Source: Pigmentiphaga sp. (lineage in GTDB: Bacteria > Pseudomonadota > Gammaproteobacteria > Burkholderiales > Burkholderiaceae_B). Taken from it: a DNA stretch of 64,000 bases. The first letter of the stretch is position 1. Each line of letters starts with the position of its first letter. The stretch covers positions 116,282-180,281 of the forward strand of contig JALOAI010000009.1 in NCBI GenBank assembly GCA_023228945.1. Direction: 5' to 3'. The position numbers and the translations under genes were made by a program. Positions 49,162 to 57,295 of this stretch are shown here, piece by piece. The notes under the pieces were generated by a model, which saw only the letters and a list, made by a program, of their open reading frames with translations, had not been told where the DNA came from and did not search any database.

Positions 49162-50094
49162 CTACAGCAGCTCGCGGCAGGCGGCCAGCACGGTGGCCAC
49201 CGGTAGGTCGCGCAGGGCGGTGCCGGGCGGCGGCGTCAGGCAGCGCGCCCCGGGCCGCGACCAGAACCACTCCGGCTTGGTTTCGTCGAACAGCCCCACG
49301 AAGGGCGCCCCCGAGCACTGCCCCAGGTGGGAGGGTCCACAGTCGTTGGCCACCACCAGCCGGGCGCCGACCACCAGTGCCGCCAGTCGCGCCAGCGAGG
49401 GCTGCCGCCAAACGCGCAACCCGGGCCGCGGTGTGGCCGCCAGCGCGGCCGCCTCGGCGGCTTCGGCCGGCCCCAGCACCACGTGCACCAACTGGCCCGC
49501 GGCGCCGTGCGGCTCCAGTTGCGCCACAAGCGCCAGGAAGTTCTCCAGCCCCCATTTCTTGAATTCTCCGGCGCCGCCGCCGGGCATCAGCACGATGCCG
49601 CCGGGCTCCGGTTGTTCCGGCGCCGGCAGGGCGGCGGCCAGTGCCCGCACCGACGCGGCGGCGCTGGCCAGCGGGTCAAGCGGCCGCCACGCCGCCAGCA
49701 GTTCCAGGCCGTGCAGGGCGCGGTAGGTGGTGGTGTCGGCGGCGATGGCGTGGGTCCACACGCGGTCGGTCAGGCGGCCGTTGCGATAACCCAGCCGGAT
49801 GGGTGGCAGACGCAGGGCGGCCAGCGCGCCGTGCCGTTCGCTGCTGGGATGCAGGGCCAGCAGGACGGCGCAATCGGGGCCGATGGCCCGCCATTCATCG
49901 AATGCGCTGCGCGCCAGGCGAAATTCGTCGACCCAGGGCAGGGCCTCGAAGACTGGCCCCAGGGGATCGCGCGCCACCACGCGCAGGCGGTGATCGGGCA
50001 ACCACTGCTTGAGCTGGTGGAGCGCGGGGAACATGACCAGTTGCGCGCCGAAAAACGGGCGGCTGCGTACCAGCACCACGATGTCGCGCATCAT
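49162..50094 (-). CDS. Glycosyltransferase family 9 (ADP-heptose:LPS heptosyltransferase-like)
   Basis: 310 residues. The ATG overlaps the preceding stop as ATGA. The GT9 pattern is clear: RDIVVLVRSRPFFGAQLVMFPALHQLKQWLPDHRLRVVARDPLGPVFEALPWVDEF at the N-terminus, then PPIRLGYRNGRLTDRVW, PGGIVLMPGGGAGEFKKWGLENFLALV and the acceptor/donor loop VVANDCGPSHLGQCSGAPFVGLFDETKPEWFWSRPG, which in the family contacts the nucleotide sugar. Members add heptose to lipid A core or similar acceptors on the inner membrane. It is the last gene of a unit with a ferritin-like protein, so its sugar or acceptor is unclear. Confidence 0.88.
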   Translation of the reverse strand: MMRDIVVLVRSRPFFGAQLVMFPALHQLKQWLPDHRLRVVARDPLGPVFEALPWVDEFRLARSAFDEWRAIGPDCAVLLALHPSSERHGALAALRLPPIRLGYRNGRLTDRVWTHAIAADTTTYRALHGLELLAAWRPLDPLASAAASVRALAAALPAPEQPEPGGIVLMPGGGAGEFKKWGLENFLALVAQLEPHGAAGQLVHVVLGPAEAAEAAALAATPRPGLRVWRQPSLARLAALVVGARLVVANDCGPSHLGQCSGAPFVGLFDETKPEWFWSRPGARCLTPPPGTALRDLPVATVLAACRELL

Positions 50095-50972
50095 TCCGCC
50101 TGCAGGGCCTGGAGTTCGGTCTCGGAGAAGCCAGCCGTGCGGCGGGCTGCGAGGTTGAAGGGACCCTTCAGGCGCGGCGCCTGGTAGCGCCGGGCCAGCT
50201 CGGCATACGTGGCAACGGGTTCGAAGCCTCGCTGCGCGCACAGCCAGCCATACCAATGATTGCCGATGGCGACGTGGCCGACTTCATCGCGCAGGATGAT
50301 GTCGAGGATGGCCGCGGCGTCGTGGTCGCCGGCCCGCGCCAGCTTGGCCCGGATCGGCGGGGCGGCGTCGAGGCCGCGGGCTTCGAGGGTGCGCGGCACC
50401 AGCGCCATGCGGGCGAGTACGTCGCCCTGGGTTTTTTCGGTCATGGCCCATAAGCCGTCGTGGGCGTCGAAGTCGCCATACCGATAGCCCAGGCTTTGAA
50501 GGTGTGCCGCAAGCAGCTCGAAGTGTAAGGCTTCTTCCTGGGCTACTTTCAGCCAATCGCGATAAAAGGTCTCGGGCATGTCGCCAAACCGCCAAATGGC
50601 ATCGAGCGCCAGATTGATGGCGTTGAATTCGATATGGGCAAGCGCGTGCAGCAGGGCGGCGCGGCCGGCGGGCGTATGGATCGAGCGTTGCGGGACTTTG
50701 CCCGGCGCTACCAGCACCGGGCGGTCGGGCCTGCCGGGAATGCCGGAGGCCGGGGTGCCGCGCCAGGCCGGGTCGGCGGCCGCCAGCGGATCGAGCGCGC
50801 GGGTGGCGAGCACCTTGGCCGAAGGATCGCACAGGCACAAAGCCTCTAGTGCGCCGGCACGTAGGTCCGGATCATGGGAGGGGTGCCGCGTTGCGACAGA
50901 CCTCGGGGCGTCGTTCTGGAGTGCCGGACCCTCCCAAGCACCTTGATCCCCCGGGGGGACAGGGGTGTTCAT
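50091..50972 (-). CDS. Ferritin-like domain protein (DUF455)
   Basis: 293 residues starting at the ATG that overlaps the GNAT stop. The four-helix ferritin-like core (about 100-270) shows the paired iron ligands in HALAHIEFNAINLALDAIWR, WLKVAQEEALHFELLAAHL and ILRDEVGHVAIGNHWYGWL, that is, E-x-x-H motifs in the right helices. Members of PF04305 are thought to be di-iron proteins related to tRNA hydroxylase MiaE or coenzyme-modifying oxygenases; the reaction is not known. The N-terminal 90 residues are proline-rich and variable. The gene sits between a GNAT gene and a glycosyltransferase gene with four-base overlaps on both sides. Confidence 0.88.
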   Translation of the reverse strand: MNTPVPPGDQGAWEGPALQNDAPRSVATRHPSHDPDLRAGALEALCLCDPSAKVLATRALDPLAAADPAWRGTPASGIPGRPDRPVLVAPGKVPQRSIHTPAGRAALLHALAHIEFNAINLALDAIWRFGDMPETFYRDWLKVAQEEALHFELLAAHLQSLGYRYGDFDAHDGLWAMTEKTQGDVLARMALVPRTLEARGLDAAPPIRAKLARAGDHDAAAILDIILRDEVGHVAIGNHWYGWLCAQRGFEPVATYAELARRYQAPRLKGPFNLAARRTAGFSETELQALQAE

Positions 50973-51274
50973 GCGAAAACGTCGGCCCATTCGGGATGGC
51001 GTTCGGCCTGCGCCCGCACATAGCTGCAGCGTGGTTCCACACGCCAGCCATTGGCACGGGCATCGGCCACCAGGCGCTGCACCAGCTGCAAGGCAACGCC
51101 GCGCCCGCGCATGGCGTCGGGGACGCGCGTATGCTTGGCCACGACTCGCGTGGGATGATCGGGATCCTGGGTGTATTCGAGGATGGCGGATTCTTCCGTG
51201 CCGGCCAGGTGGAGCTGGTAACGGCCGCCGCCAGCGTAGGCTTCGTGGTGGATAGGAGAAGGGTCGGACGACAT
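50969..51274 (-). CDS. Small GNAT-family N-acetyltransferase (YjdJ type)
   Basis: 101 residues, the size of the short GNATs of the Acetyltransf_CG type. GGRYQLHLAGTEESAILEYTQDPDHPTRVVAKHTRVPDAMRGRGVALQLVQRLVADARANGWRVEPRCSYVRAQAERHPEWADVF holds the acetyl-CoA loop RGRGVALQLV and the conserved CSYV and HPEW elements. It acetylates an unknown small molecule or protein. The stop overlaps the ferritin-like gene start. The gap of 48 bases from the UreH-like gene upstream suggests one transcript with hemN. Confidence 0.9.
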   Translation of the reverse strand: MSSDPSPIHHEAYAGGGRYQLHLAGTEESAILEYTQDPDHPTRVVAKHTRVPDAMRGRGVALQLVQRLVADARANGWRVEPRCSYVRAQAERHPEWADVFA

Positions 51275-51322
51275 GAAACGGATGAATCCAGGAAAGTGGG
51301 TGGGCTGCCGTCCGCCACGATA

Positions 51323-52078
51323 CTAGAAACCGGGCAGGCAGAAGCCCTCGGGGTTGTGGCCGGCCGCGGCCCAGACCAGCAGCAGGCCGGCGCCAAGCAG
51401 CGTGACCGTGCCCGCGATACGGATCGCCAGCGCTTCGCGGCCGGCGCGCAAAAGGGCCAGCAAGCCACGTTGCCCCAGCCAGAGCTGGAGGCCGGAGATC
51501 GCGGCGAATGCCGCCATGGCCGCTGCGCCGGTGGCCGGATCGCCGCTCATCCAGGCGAGCATCAACGCAGAATACAACAAGCCGCAGGGTAGCAGCGCCC
51601 AGGCCATGCCGATCAGGCCCGCGCGTATCGCCACGCGGGATGGCGAAGGCTGGCGTGCGATGCGGGATGACAGATGGATCTCGGTGCCGCCACCCACGGC
51701 CGCCACCTCCCAGCCCAGTCCGGCGGCGCGTTGCACGCGCTGCAGCAGGCCGCGCGCGGAGTCGAGCAGCACTTGCTGCAACCACGCCGGGTGGCGACCG
51801 GTGATCAGCATCCAGCCGCCGAGCAGGAGAATTGCCACGTGTGCCATCAGCCACAGCGGCCGTACCCAAGCGGCATGCGTGGCCACCTGGCTGAAGCCGG
51901 CGGCGCCCAGAGCGGCAACCATGCCGAGCAGGGTGTAGCCCAGCAGGCGGCCCGCCTGGAACGGCAGGGTGGCGCGCGCAGGCGCCACCAGTGCGGCGGG
52001 CGAGGCGCACATGGCGACGCAGTGCACGCCGCCCGCCAGTCCGATGGCGGCGGCGGTGGAAACTAAAGCCAGATTCAT
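51323..52078 (-). CDS. UreH/TauE-SafE-like integral membrane protein of the cco region
   Basis: 251 residues with about six hydrophobic segments: NLALVSTAAAIGLAGGVHCVAMC, LGYTLLGMVAALGAAGFSQVA, LWLMAHVAILLLGGWMLI, AGLIGMAWALLPCGLLYSALMLAWM, and two more at the end. The N-terminal GGVHCVAMC motif is characteristic of the UreH_2 family, found next to ccoGHIS in many Proteobacteria. It is probably involved in metal transport or in maturation of the cbb3 oxidase, for example copper handling. The Cys/His near the start of the first span and the Cys in LLPCGLL could bind metal. It follows hemN by 31 bases in the same direction. Confidence 0.85.
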   Translation of the reverse strand: MNLALVSTAAAIGLAGGVHCVAMCASPAALVAPARATLPFQAGRLLGYTLLGMVAALGAAGFSQVATHAAWVRPLWLMAHVAILLLGGWMLITGRHPAWLQQVLLDSARGLLQRVQRAAGLGWEVAAVGGGTEIHLSSRIARQPSPSRVAIRAGLIGMAWALLPCGLLYSALMLAWMSGDPATGAAAMAAFAAISGLQLWLGQRGLLALLRAGREALAIRIAGTVTLLGAGLLLVWAAAGHNPEGFCLPGF

Positions 52079-52109
52079 GACGATAATGCGCTGGTGAATA
52101 CGGTAACGC

Positions 52110-53504
52110 TCAGGAGCTCTCGGCTTGCAGCAGCCATTGCCGGGTAGACCGCCCGTAGCGGTCGAAAACCGCCGCTATGCGCGGGAGTTCGAAGCGGCCA
52201 CTGGCGGTGGCGCCGAAGCCGTCGGCCTCGAGCCAGATCCAGCCGCGCTTGGCCAGGGCTTCCAGTTCGCGCCATTCGTGGCGGAAATGGGTGGTGACGT
52301 CGAGGAGGTGGTCTTCGGCCAACGCCTGGAAGTCGACCTCGCCTTGGCAGAACAACCCCTGAATGATAGCGTGCCGGGCGAGATCGTCGGCGCTCATCAC
52401 GTGGCCCCGCCGTATCGGTAGCAACCGGCCGGCCACGGAGTCCGCATAGGTTTGCAGATCGCGCGTGTTTTGGGCATGGCTGCGGCCGACCCGGCTGATC
52501 GCGCCCAGCCCGAGCCCGATGCGGTCGACTTCAGGGCCGGCCTGGTAATCGAGGCAATCGAGGCGCAGGCGGCCTTCAAGGCTGGCGCGCCGCAGCGTTG
52601 AGCTGGATGGCACGAAGCGATCGAGGCCGAGGTGGTGCAGGCCGGCCTGGAGCAGTTGGTGCCGCGCGGCGCGCAGCAAGGCGTCGCCGTCGGCCAGCGT
52701 GGCGGGGTCGATGAGGCGCTGCGCCGGATGGAGGTGAGGCTGATGCCAGTACGACGACAGGCGGATGCCATCGGGGCCGGCGTCGACCAGGCGCCGCAAC
52801 AGGCGCTGCAAGCCGTGCGGGGTTTGGTGCGGCAGCCCCGCCAGGACTTCGATGCGGATTTCCTGGAAGCCCGACAAGCGCGCCGTATGGATGATGAGAT
52901 CGGGCGTCAGGCGGGCGACGCGGCGGTCGAGGGCCTCCTGAACCACCGCATCGATATCCGGCAAGGTAACGTACAGCGTGCGAAACCCCAGTTGTGCGAG
53001 CTCTTTGAGCCGGGCGGGCGTGGCGTGGCGGGGATCGACTTCGATCGAGGGCCGGAGCTCGGAGGCCGGCGGGAAGGTGCTGTGGATTTGTTCCAGCAGC
53101 GGCGCCAGCTGTTGTGGCTTGAGCAGGGTGGGCGTGCCCCCGCCCAGGTGCAATTGCAGCAAGGGCGTGGGGGCGGCGAGCATGTCGGCCACCAGTTGCA
53201 GCTCTTGGCGCAGCGTACCGAGATAGCGGTCGAGGCGCTGTGGCTCGTGCGTAATGAGGGTGTCGCGGCTGCAATGCCGGCACAATGAGCGGCAGAATGG
53301 CACCTGGACCAGTAGCCCCAGCGGCCGCAGGGCGCCGCCCGTGCGGCAGGCGGCGAGTGTATGCTGGTGATGCAATGCGGTATAAGCTTCGCTGTAGTGC
53401 TCCGGCGCGGGATACAAGCCGGAGCGCGGCAACGCGGCTTCGCGATTGGCATGCACCAAAGAGCTGAAGGCGGAAGGCGCCTGACCGGGAACTGTGGCGT
53501 TCAT
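52110..53504 (-). CDS. hemN: HemN-like radical SAM protein (oxygen-independent coproporphyrinogen III oxidase family)
   Basis: 464 residues, the length of HemN, without a ribosome site before its ATG. The radical-SAM cysteines Cys71, Cys75 and Cys78 (FCRSLCRHC) are present. The fourth Cys of true HemN (C-x3-C-x2-C-x-C) is Arg80. The Tyr-Val-His before the cluster is Leu-Val-Gln. Other landmarks remain: LHLGGGTPTLL, EVDPRHATP, HHLGLDRFV and DRIGLGLGAISRVG, with a winged C-terminal domain. True HemN decarboxylates two propionates of coproporphyrinogen III without O2. The substitutions make full activity doubtful, and a regulatory or paralogous role is possible. An FNR box lies 36 bases upstream. 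Confidence 0.85.
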   Translation of the reverse strand: MNATVPGQAPSAFSSLVHANREAALPRSGLYPAPEHYSEAYTALHHQHTLAACRTGGALRPLGLLVQVPFCRSLCRHCSRDTLITHEPQRLDRYLGTLRQELQLVADMLAAPTPLLQLHLGGGTPTLLKPQQLAPLLEQIHSTFPPASELRPSIEVDPRHATPARLKELAQLGFRTLYVTLPDIDAVVQEALDRRVARLTPDLIIHTARLSGFQEIRIEVLAGLPHQTPHGLQRLLRRLVDAGPDGIRLSSYWHQPHLHPAQRLIDPATLADGDALLRAARHQLLQAGLHHLGLDRFVPSSSTLRRASLEGRLRLDCLDYQAGPEVDRIGLGLGAISRVGRSHAQNTRDLQTYADSVAGRLLPIRRGHVMSADDLARHAIIQGLFCQGEVDFQALAEDHLLDVTTHFRHEWRELEALAKRGWIWLEADGFGATASGRFELPRIAAVFDRYGRSTRQWLLQAESS

Positions 53505-53539
53505 ACCCCGAACTGTGCGGCGGAACCGCCAAAAGGGTG

Positions 53540-53553
53540 TTGACCCAGATCAA
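53540..53553. promoter_or_regulatory. FNR box between hemN and fnr
   Basis: TTGAC-CCAG-ATCAA is a near-consensus FNR/ANR site. If it acts as a class II site for hemN, transcription would start at 53505, one base before the hemN ATG. A match for fnr itself is poorer because no -10 is seen at the right distance. Confidence 0.85.
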
Positions 53554-53704
53554 CGGCACGCGGGGTGCCGCGGCGTGGGCATCGGCCTGGTGTTTTCCGT
53601 TCTCGTGAATAAGGCGGCGAAGCCGGGCGCACCTCTCGATTTTGCTCCTCACGCCGATATGTTTTAATCGTCTCATTGTTTTACGCCCCCAGGAGGCGGT
53701 TGCC

Positions 53705-54460
53705 ATGACGCTTGATCGTCGCTATTTAATGCGCGATTGCGCCACAGACGATCCCTTGCTGCGCGAGGCTCGCATCGCCTGTTCGCAGTGCAATCTTCGG
53801 GAGCTCTGCCTGCCGGTCGGGTTATCGACCGACGAACTGGAGCGCCTCGACCAACTCGTCCGGCTCCGGCGCAGTCTGCGCAAGGGCGAAGCCCTGTTCC
53901 GCACCGGCGATCCTTTCAGCTCGCTCTATGCCATCCGCACCGGCATGTTCAAAACCCGGGTCACGTCGCTCGACGGCCGCGACCAGGTCACGGGGTTTCA
54001 GATGGCGGGCGAAATCGTCGGCCTCGATGGCATCGGCACCAATGAGCATGCTTGCGATGCATTGGCGCTGGAAGACGCCGAGGTCTGTGTCATCCCGTAC
54101 GTCAACCTCACCGAACTCGCCCAGCAAATACCCGGGCTGCAGCGGCATTTCCATCGTCTCATGAGCCGCGAGATCGTTCGCGAGCATGGCGTGATGTTGC
54201 TGCTGGGCGGGATGCGCGCCGAAGAGCGGGTGGCGGCCTTTTTGCTCAACCTCACACAACGCATGCAAGCGCGCGGTTTTTCGAGCCGCGAGATCGTGTT
54301 GCGCATGACGCGCGAAGAAATCGGCAGCTTTCTGGGGCTCAAGCTCGAGACGGTCAGCCGCACATTTTCGCGGCTGGCCGATGAGGGGCTGATCGAAGTC
54401 CAGCAGCGGCACGTGCGTATCGTGGATCCCGAAGCGCTCCGCGCCATACTGCAACCCTGA
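53705..54460 (+). CDS. fnr: FNR/CRP-family oxygen-responsive regulator (FNR/ANR type)
   Basis: 251 residues from the ATG after GGAGG. The [4Fe-4S] ligands are visible: Cys26, Cys29 and Cys35 (CSQCNLREL C) and Cys117 in EHACDALALEDA. The cyclic-nucleotide-binding-like barrel contains GEALFRTGDPFSSLYAIRTGMFKT. The HTH reads EIGSFLGLKLETVSRTFSRL with the E-x-x-S-R contact motif for TTGAT half-sites. The protein dimerises and binds DNA only when the cluster is intact, in low oxygen. Three boxes of its type are found here, before ccoN, ccoI and hemN, so it probably induces this whole region in micro-aerobic conditions. Confidence 0.96.
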   Translation: MTLDRRYLMRDCATDDPLLREARIACSQCNLRELCLPVGLSTDELERLDQLVRLRRSLRKGEALFRTGDPFSSLYAIRTGMFKTRVTSLDGRDQVTGFQMAGEIVGLDGIGTNEHACDALALEDAEVCVIPYVNLTELAQQIPGLQRHFHRLMSREIVREHGVMLLLGGMRAEERVAAFLLNLTQRMQARGFSSREIVLRMTREEIGSFLGLKLETVSRTFSRLADEGLIEVQQRHVRIVDPEALRAILQP

Positions 54461-54483
54461 GCGCACGCGCCGGCACGCCCGGC

Positions 54484-54507
54484 TGCGATAAAAAAATGCC
54501 CCCAGGC
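54484..54507 (-). terminator. Possible terminator after the cco operon
   Basis: On the minus strand a small GC-rich hairpin (GCC-TGGG-GGC) is followed by a run of seven T, between the converging ccoH and fnr genes. The stem is short, so confidence is low. Confidence 0.45.
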
Positions 54508-54515
54508 TTGCCACT

Positions 54516-54737
54516 TTAGTGGGCGGCTTGCTCGTTCGCCTGGCGCAGATGAACGGGCGGATGATCGCCGGGAGTGCGCACCGAGGGGTCGCCGGTGACT
54601 ACCGCCAGCGTGATGGTGGCGATGGCGGCCACCACCGTGAGGGCCGGGATGCCCACCACCAGCCACATCCAGCCGATGCGCCACCAAGGCCGGCCGGCGG
54701 CGGGATGGGGGGCGGTGTGAGGGTTGGAGAGGCTCAT
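54516..54737 (-). CDS. ccoH: CcoH/FixH-like small membrane protein (short form)
   Basis: 73 residues. It sits in the usual CcoH place, directly after ccoG (17 bases) in the cco operon. One membrane span (WWRIGWMWLVVGIPALTVVAAIATITLAVVTGDPSV) matches the N-terminal part of FixH proteins. The large periplasmic domain of normal FixH (about 150 residues in total) is missing; only about 20 polar residues follow. FixH/CcoH is needed for stable cbb3 oxidase assembly. Either this short protein suffices, as in some relatives, or the gene has lost its 3' part. The name is based on position and the N-terminal likeness. Confidence 0.6.
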   Translation of the reverse strand: MSLSNPHTAPHPAAGRPWWRIGWMWLVVGIPALTVVAAIATITLAVVTGDPSVRTPGDHPPVHLRQANEQAAH

Positions 54738-54754
54738 GGCGGGTCCGCGGCGCC

Positions 54755-56152
54755 TCAGCGGCGCAGGATGAAAGAAGACTCGGCGCGCACGCGCAACTCG
54801 GGATCGGCAACGCTGGTGGCTTCGAAGACGATGGAATGGGTGCCGGGCGCGACCGTGTGTTCGGCCGGCAGCCTGGCGTGCACCACCAGGGCGGCGTTGT
54901 CCTGGGCGTCGATGACGACGCGGCGTTCATCGGCGGGAAGCTCCAGCCCCGGCAGGCCCGCGACGCTCAGCTCCAGCGTAAGGGGCCGGTTGGCGGTATT
55001 GAGCAGGTGCAATTGGTAGAGGTTCTCGACGCCGCCCTCGTCGGTGTTGCGCATGAGTACGGTGCGGTCGCGCACGGCTTCGAGGCGCACGGGTACGTGC
55101 GACCACAGGCCGGCCACGAAGACGGCGATGAGCGCCCACAGAATGGCGGTGTACACCAGGACGCGGGGACGGAACACGCGGCGCAGCAGTTGCCAGCCCG
55201 TGTGGCGCGGCGACAGGCCGCTTTCGGTGCCGTAGCGGATCAGGCCGCGCGGGTAGTCCATGCGGTCCATCACGTCGTTGCAGGCGTCGATACAGGCGGC
55301 GCAGCCAATGCACTCGTACTGCAGGCCTTCGCGGATATCGATGCCGGTGGGGCACACCTGCACGCAGAGGGTGCAATCGATGCAATCGCCCAGGCCGAGA
55401 GCGGCGGGATCCGCCTGGCGCGAGCGCGATCCGCGGGGCTCGCCGCGGGCGGTGTCGTAGGTGATGGTGACGGTGTCGCGGTCGAACATCACGCCCTGGA
55501 AGCGGGCGTAGGGGCACATGTAGATACAGACGTTCTCGCGCAGCCAGCCGGCGTTGCCGTAAGTGCAGAGGCCATAGAAGAGCACCCAGAAAAGCTCCCA
55601 GGGGCCGAGGCTGGCGTTGACGACCGCGTCGCCGAGCTCGCGGATGGGGGTGAAGTAGCCGACGAAGGTAAAGCCCGTCCAGAGCCCGATCGCCAGCCAT
55701 ACGGCATGCTTGGCGAGCTTGTGCCGCCACCAGTCGAGATTGCGCGGCCCGCGGTCGCGGCGCAGGCGCGCGCTGCGGTCGCCCTCGATGCGCAGCTCGA
55801 CCCAGCTGAAGATCTTGGTATAGACCGTTTGCGGACAGGTATAGCCGCACCAGAGCCGGCCGGCTACCGCGGTGAACAGAAACAGCGATAGGGCGCTGAT
55901 GACCAGCAGCAGCGCCAGGTAGATGAGATCGTGCGGCGTGAAGGTAACGGCGAAGAAGTGGAAGCGCCGCGTACCGAGATCGAACAGGATGGCTTGCCGC
56001 CCTTCCCAGGTGATCCAGGGCAGGCCATAGAACAACAGTTGGGTGAACCACACCATCACCCAGCGCCAGCTGTTGAACCAGCCCTTGACGGACCGCGCGT
56101 AGACGGGCGCGTCGAGGGCTTCGGGCTGGATCGGGATGGTGCGTCGTTTCAT
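54755..56152 (-). CDS. ccoG: Cytochrome c oxidase accessory protein CcoG (FixG)
   Basis: 465 residues beginning MKRRTIPIQPEALDAPVYARSVKGWFNSWRWVMVWFTQLLFYGLPWI. It has several membrane spans and the motif GRLWCGYTCPQTVYTKIFSWVE, then two ferredoxin-like [4Fe-4S] sites, CIDCTLCVQVCP and CIGCAACIDACN (about 265-310), and a C-terminal immunoglobulin-like periplasmic part. CcoG proteins reduce Cu(II) or otherwise help supply copper to the oxidase heme-copper centre. It lies 7 bases after ccoP in the cco operon. Confidence 0.96.
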   Translation of the reverse strand: MKRRTIPIQPEALDAPVYARSVKGWFNSWRWVMVWFTQLLFYGLPWITWEGRQAILFDLGTRRFHFFAVTFTPHDLIYLALLLVISALSLFLFTAVAGRLWCGYTCPQTVYTKIFSWVELRIEGDRSARLRRDRGPRNLDWWRHKLAKHAVWLAIGLWTGFTFVGYFTPIRELGDAVVNASLGPWELFWVLFYGLCTYGNAGWLRENVCIYMCPYARFQGVMFDRDTVTITYDTARGEPRGSRSRQADPAALGLGDCIDCTLCVQVCPTGIDIREGLQYECIGCAACIDACNDVMDRMDYPRGLIRYGTESGLSPRHTGWQLLRRVFRPRVLVYTAILWALIAVFVAGLWSHVPVRLEAVRDRTVLMRNTDEGGVENLYQLHLLNTANRPLTLELSVAGLPGLELPADERRVVIDAQDNAALVVHARLPAEHTVAPGTHSIVFEATSVADPELRVRAESSFILRR

Positions 56153-56159
56153 GGGGAGA

Positions 56160-57080
56160 CTAGCGGTTTTGGCCCGAGAGATTGAGCACGTAGGCGACGA
56201 GCAGATCGATCTGCTGGGGCGACAGGCGCTCTTCATGCGCGGGCATCACGCCTTCGCGACCATGGACCATGGCCTGGATGATATCGGCCTGGGAGCCGCC
56301 GTAAAGCCAGTAGCGGTCGGCCAGGCTGGGGGCGCCCAGGGCTTGATTGCCTTGGCCCTCGGCGCCATGGCAGGCGGCGCAGACGCGAAGATAGATGGGC
56401 TTGCCGAGCGTGGCGGCGCTGGCGTCGGTGCTAACGCCGGAAAGCGAGCGTACGTAGGCCGCCACCTGCCGCATTTCGGCCGCGCCGCCCACCGCCGCCG
56501 CCTGAGGCGGCATGAAGCCGTGGCGTCCCTTGGCGATGCTGGTGCGCAGTGCTTCGGCGGTGCCGCCATACAGCCAGGCGGCGTTGGTGAGGTTGGGGTA
56601 GCCGCGCGAGCCGCGGGCGTCGGAGCCATGGCACTGGGCACAGTTGTTGAGGAACAGGCGGTGGCCGATGGATAGCGCCCGCGCGTTGCTGGCCAGTTGT
56701 TCGGGTTCTTGCCCGGTGAACTCGGCAAACGCCGCTTCGGTGCGCTCGGTGAGCCGGGCGCGCTCTTCGGCGTAGCGGTTTTCCTGGCTCCAGCCCAACA
56801 GGCCCTGGAAAGCGCCAAGGCCGGGATAGAGTGCGAGATAAGCGAGCGAGAAGATGACGCTGATGTAGAACATCCAAAGCCACCACCGGGGCAGTGGATT
56901 GTTGAGCTCGACGAGGTCGCCGTCCCAGACGTGGCCGGTGTCTTCGCCTTTCTCGGCCTTTTGCTCGAGCTGTTGGTTGGTGCGGCCATACGACCAGGCG
57001 AGCCAGCCGCATGCGATGATGCTGACCAGCGTGATCACCGTGATGGCGATGCTCCAGAACGAGCTGGTGAATTCAGTCAT
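56160..57080 (-). CDS. ccoP: cbb3-type cytochrome c oxidase subunit III (CcoP)
   Basis: 306 residues. Two N-terminal spans (about 8-30 and 66-88) are separated by the loop HVWDGDLVELNNPLPRWW, typical of CcoP. Two c-type hemes bind at CAQCH (147-151) and CAACH (near residue 235), with distal Met candidates in HGFMPPQ and EGVMPAH. It passes electrons from periplasmic cytochromes to CcoO and CcoN. Its ATG overlaps the end of ccoQ by eight bases. The protein ends in YVLNLSGQNR, complete. Confidence 0.97.
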   Translation of the reverse strand: MTEFTSSFWSIAITVITLVSIIACGWLAWSYGRTNQQLEQKAEKGEDTGHVWDGDLVELNNPLPRWWLWMFYISVIFSLAYLALYPGLGAFQGLLGWSQENRYAEERARLTERTEAAFAEFTGQEPEQLASNARALSIGHRLFLNNCAQCHGSDARGSRGYPNLTNAAWLYGGTAEALRTSIAKGRHGFMPPQAAAVGGAAEMRQVAAYVRSLSGVSTDASAATLGKPIYLRVCAACHGAEGQGNQALGAPSLADRYWLYGGSQADIIQAMVHGREGVMPAHEERLSPQQIDLLVAYVLNLSGQNR

Positions 57081-57270
57081 GTTGCTTTCCCTGGGTGGAG
57101 TCCCGGGGCTCCTTGCTGGTAGGGGTGTCTTCGGCGTCGAAGGGCAGTTCGGCGGCATCCTTGAAGCCGCGGTTGCGCCCCTTGCGCCATACCCACACCA
57201 CGATGCCGATGAAACAAACGAAGGCCAGTACCGTGGAGAGGCTGCGCCAGAAGTTCAGGTCGGTCCACAT
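57073..57270 (-). CDS. ccoQ: cbb3-type cytochrome c oxidase subunit CcoQ
   Basis: 65 residues with one membrane span (LSTVLAFVCFIGIVVWVWRKG) and a short charged tail, lying between ccoO (25 bases) and ccoP as always. CcoQ stabilises the oxidase complex and has no cofactor. The sequence WRKGRNRGFKDAAELPF is typical for the family. Confidence 0.95.
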   Translation of the reverse strand: MWTDLNFWRSLSTVLAFVCFIGIVVWVWRKGRNRGFKDAAELPFDAEDTPTSKEPRDSTQGKQHD

Positions 57271-57295
57271 GGTGCGTCCTTAAAGAGAGGGTGAC

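Noticed and set aside
49140..49165. Direct repeat GTGGCAGCTACAG x2 as an attachment site
   Set aside because: Only two short copies at the end of a glycosyltransferase gene, with no integrase or tRNA nearby.
48910..49562. Frames encoding MARWPDGP repeats
   Set aside because: These are translations of the 8-base tandem array, which reads the same peptide in all three frames; no ribosome site or flanking domain is seen.
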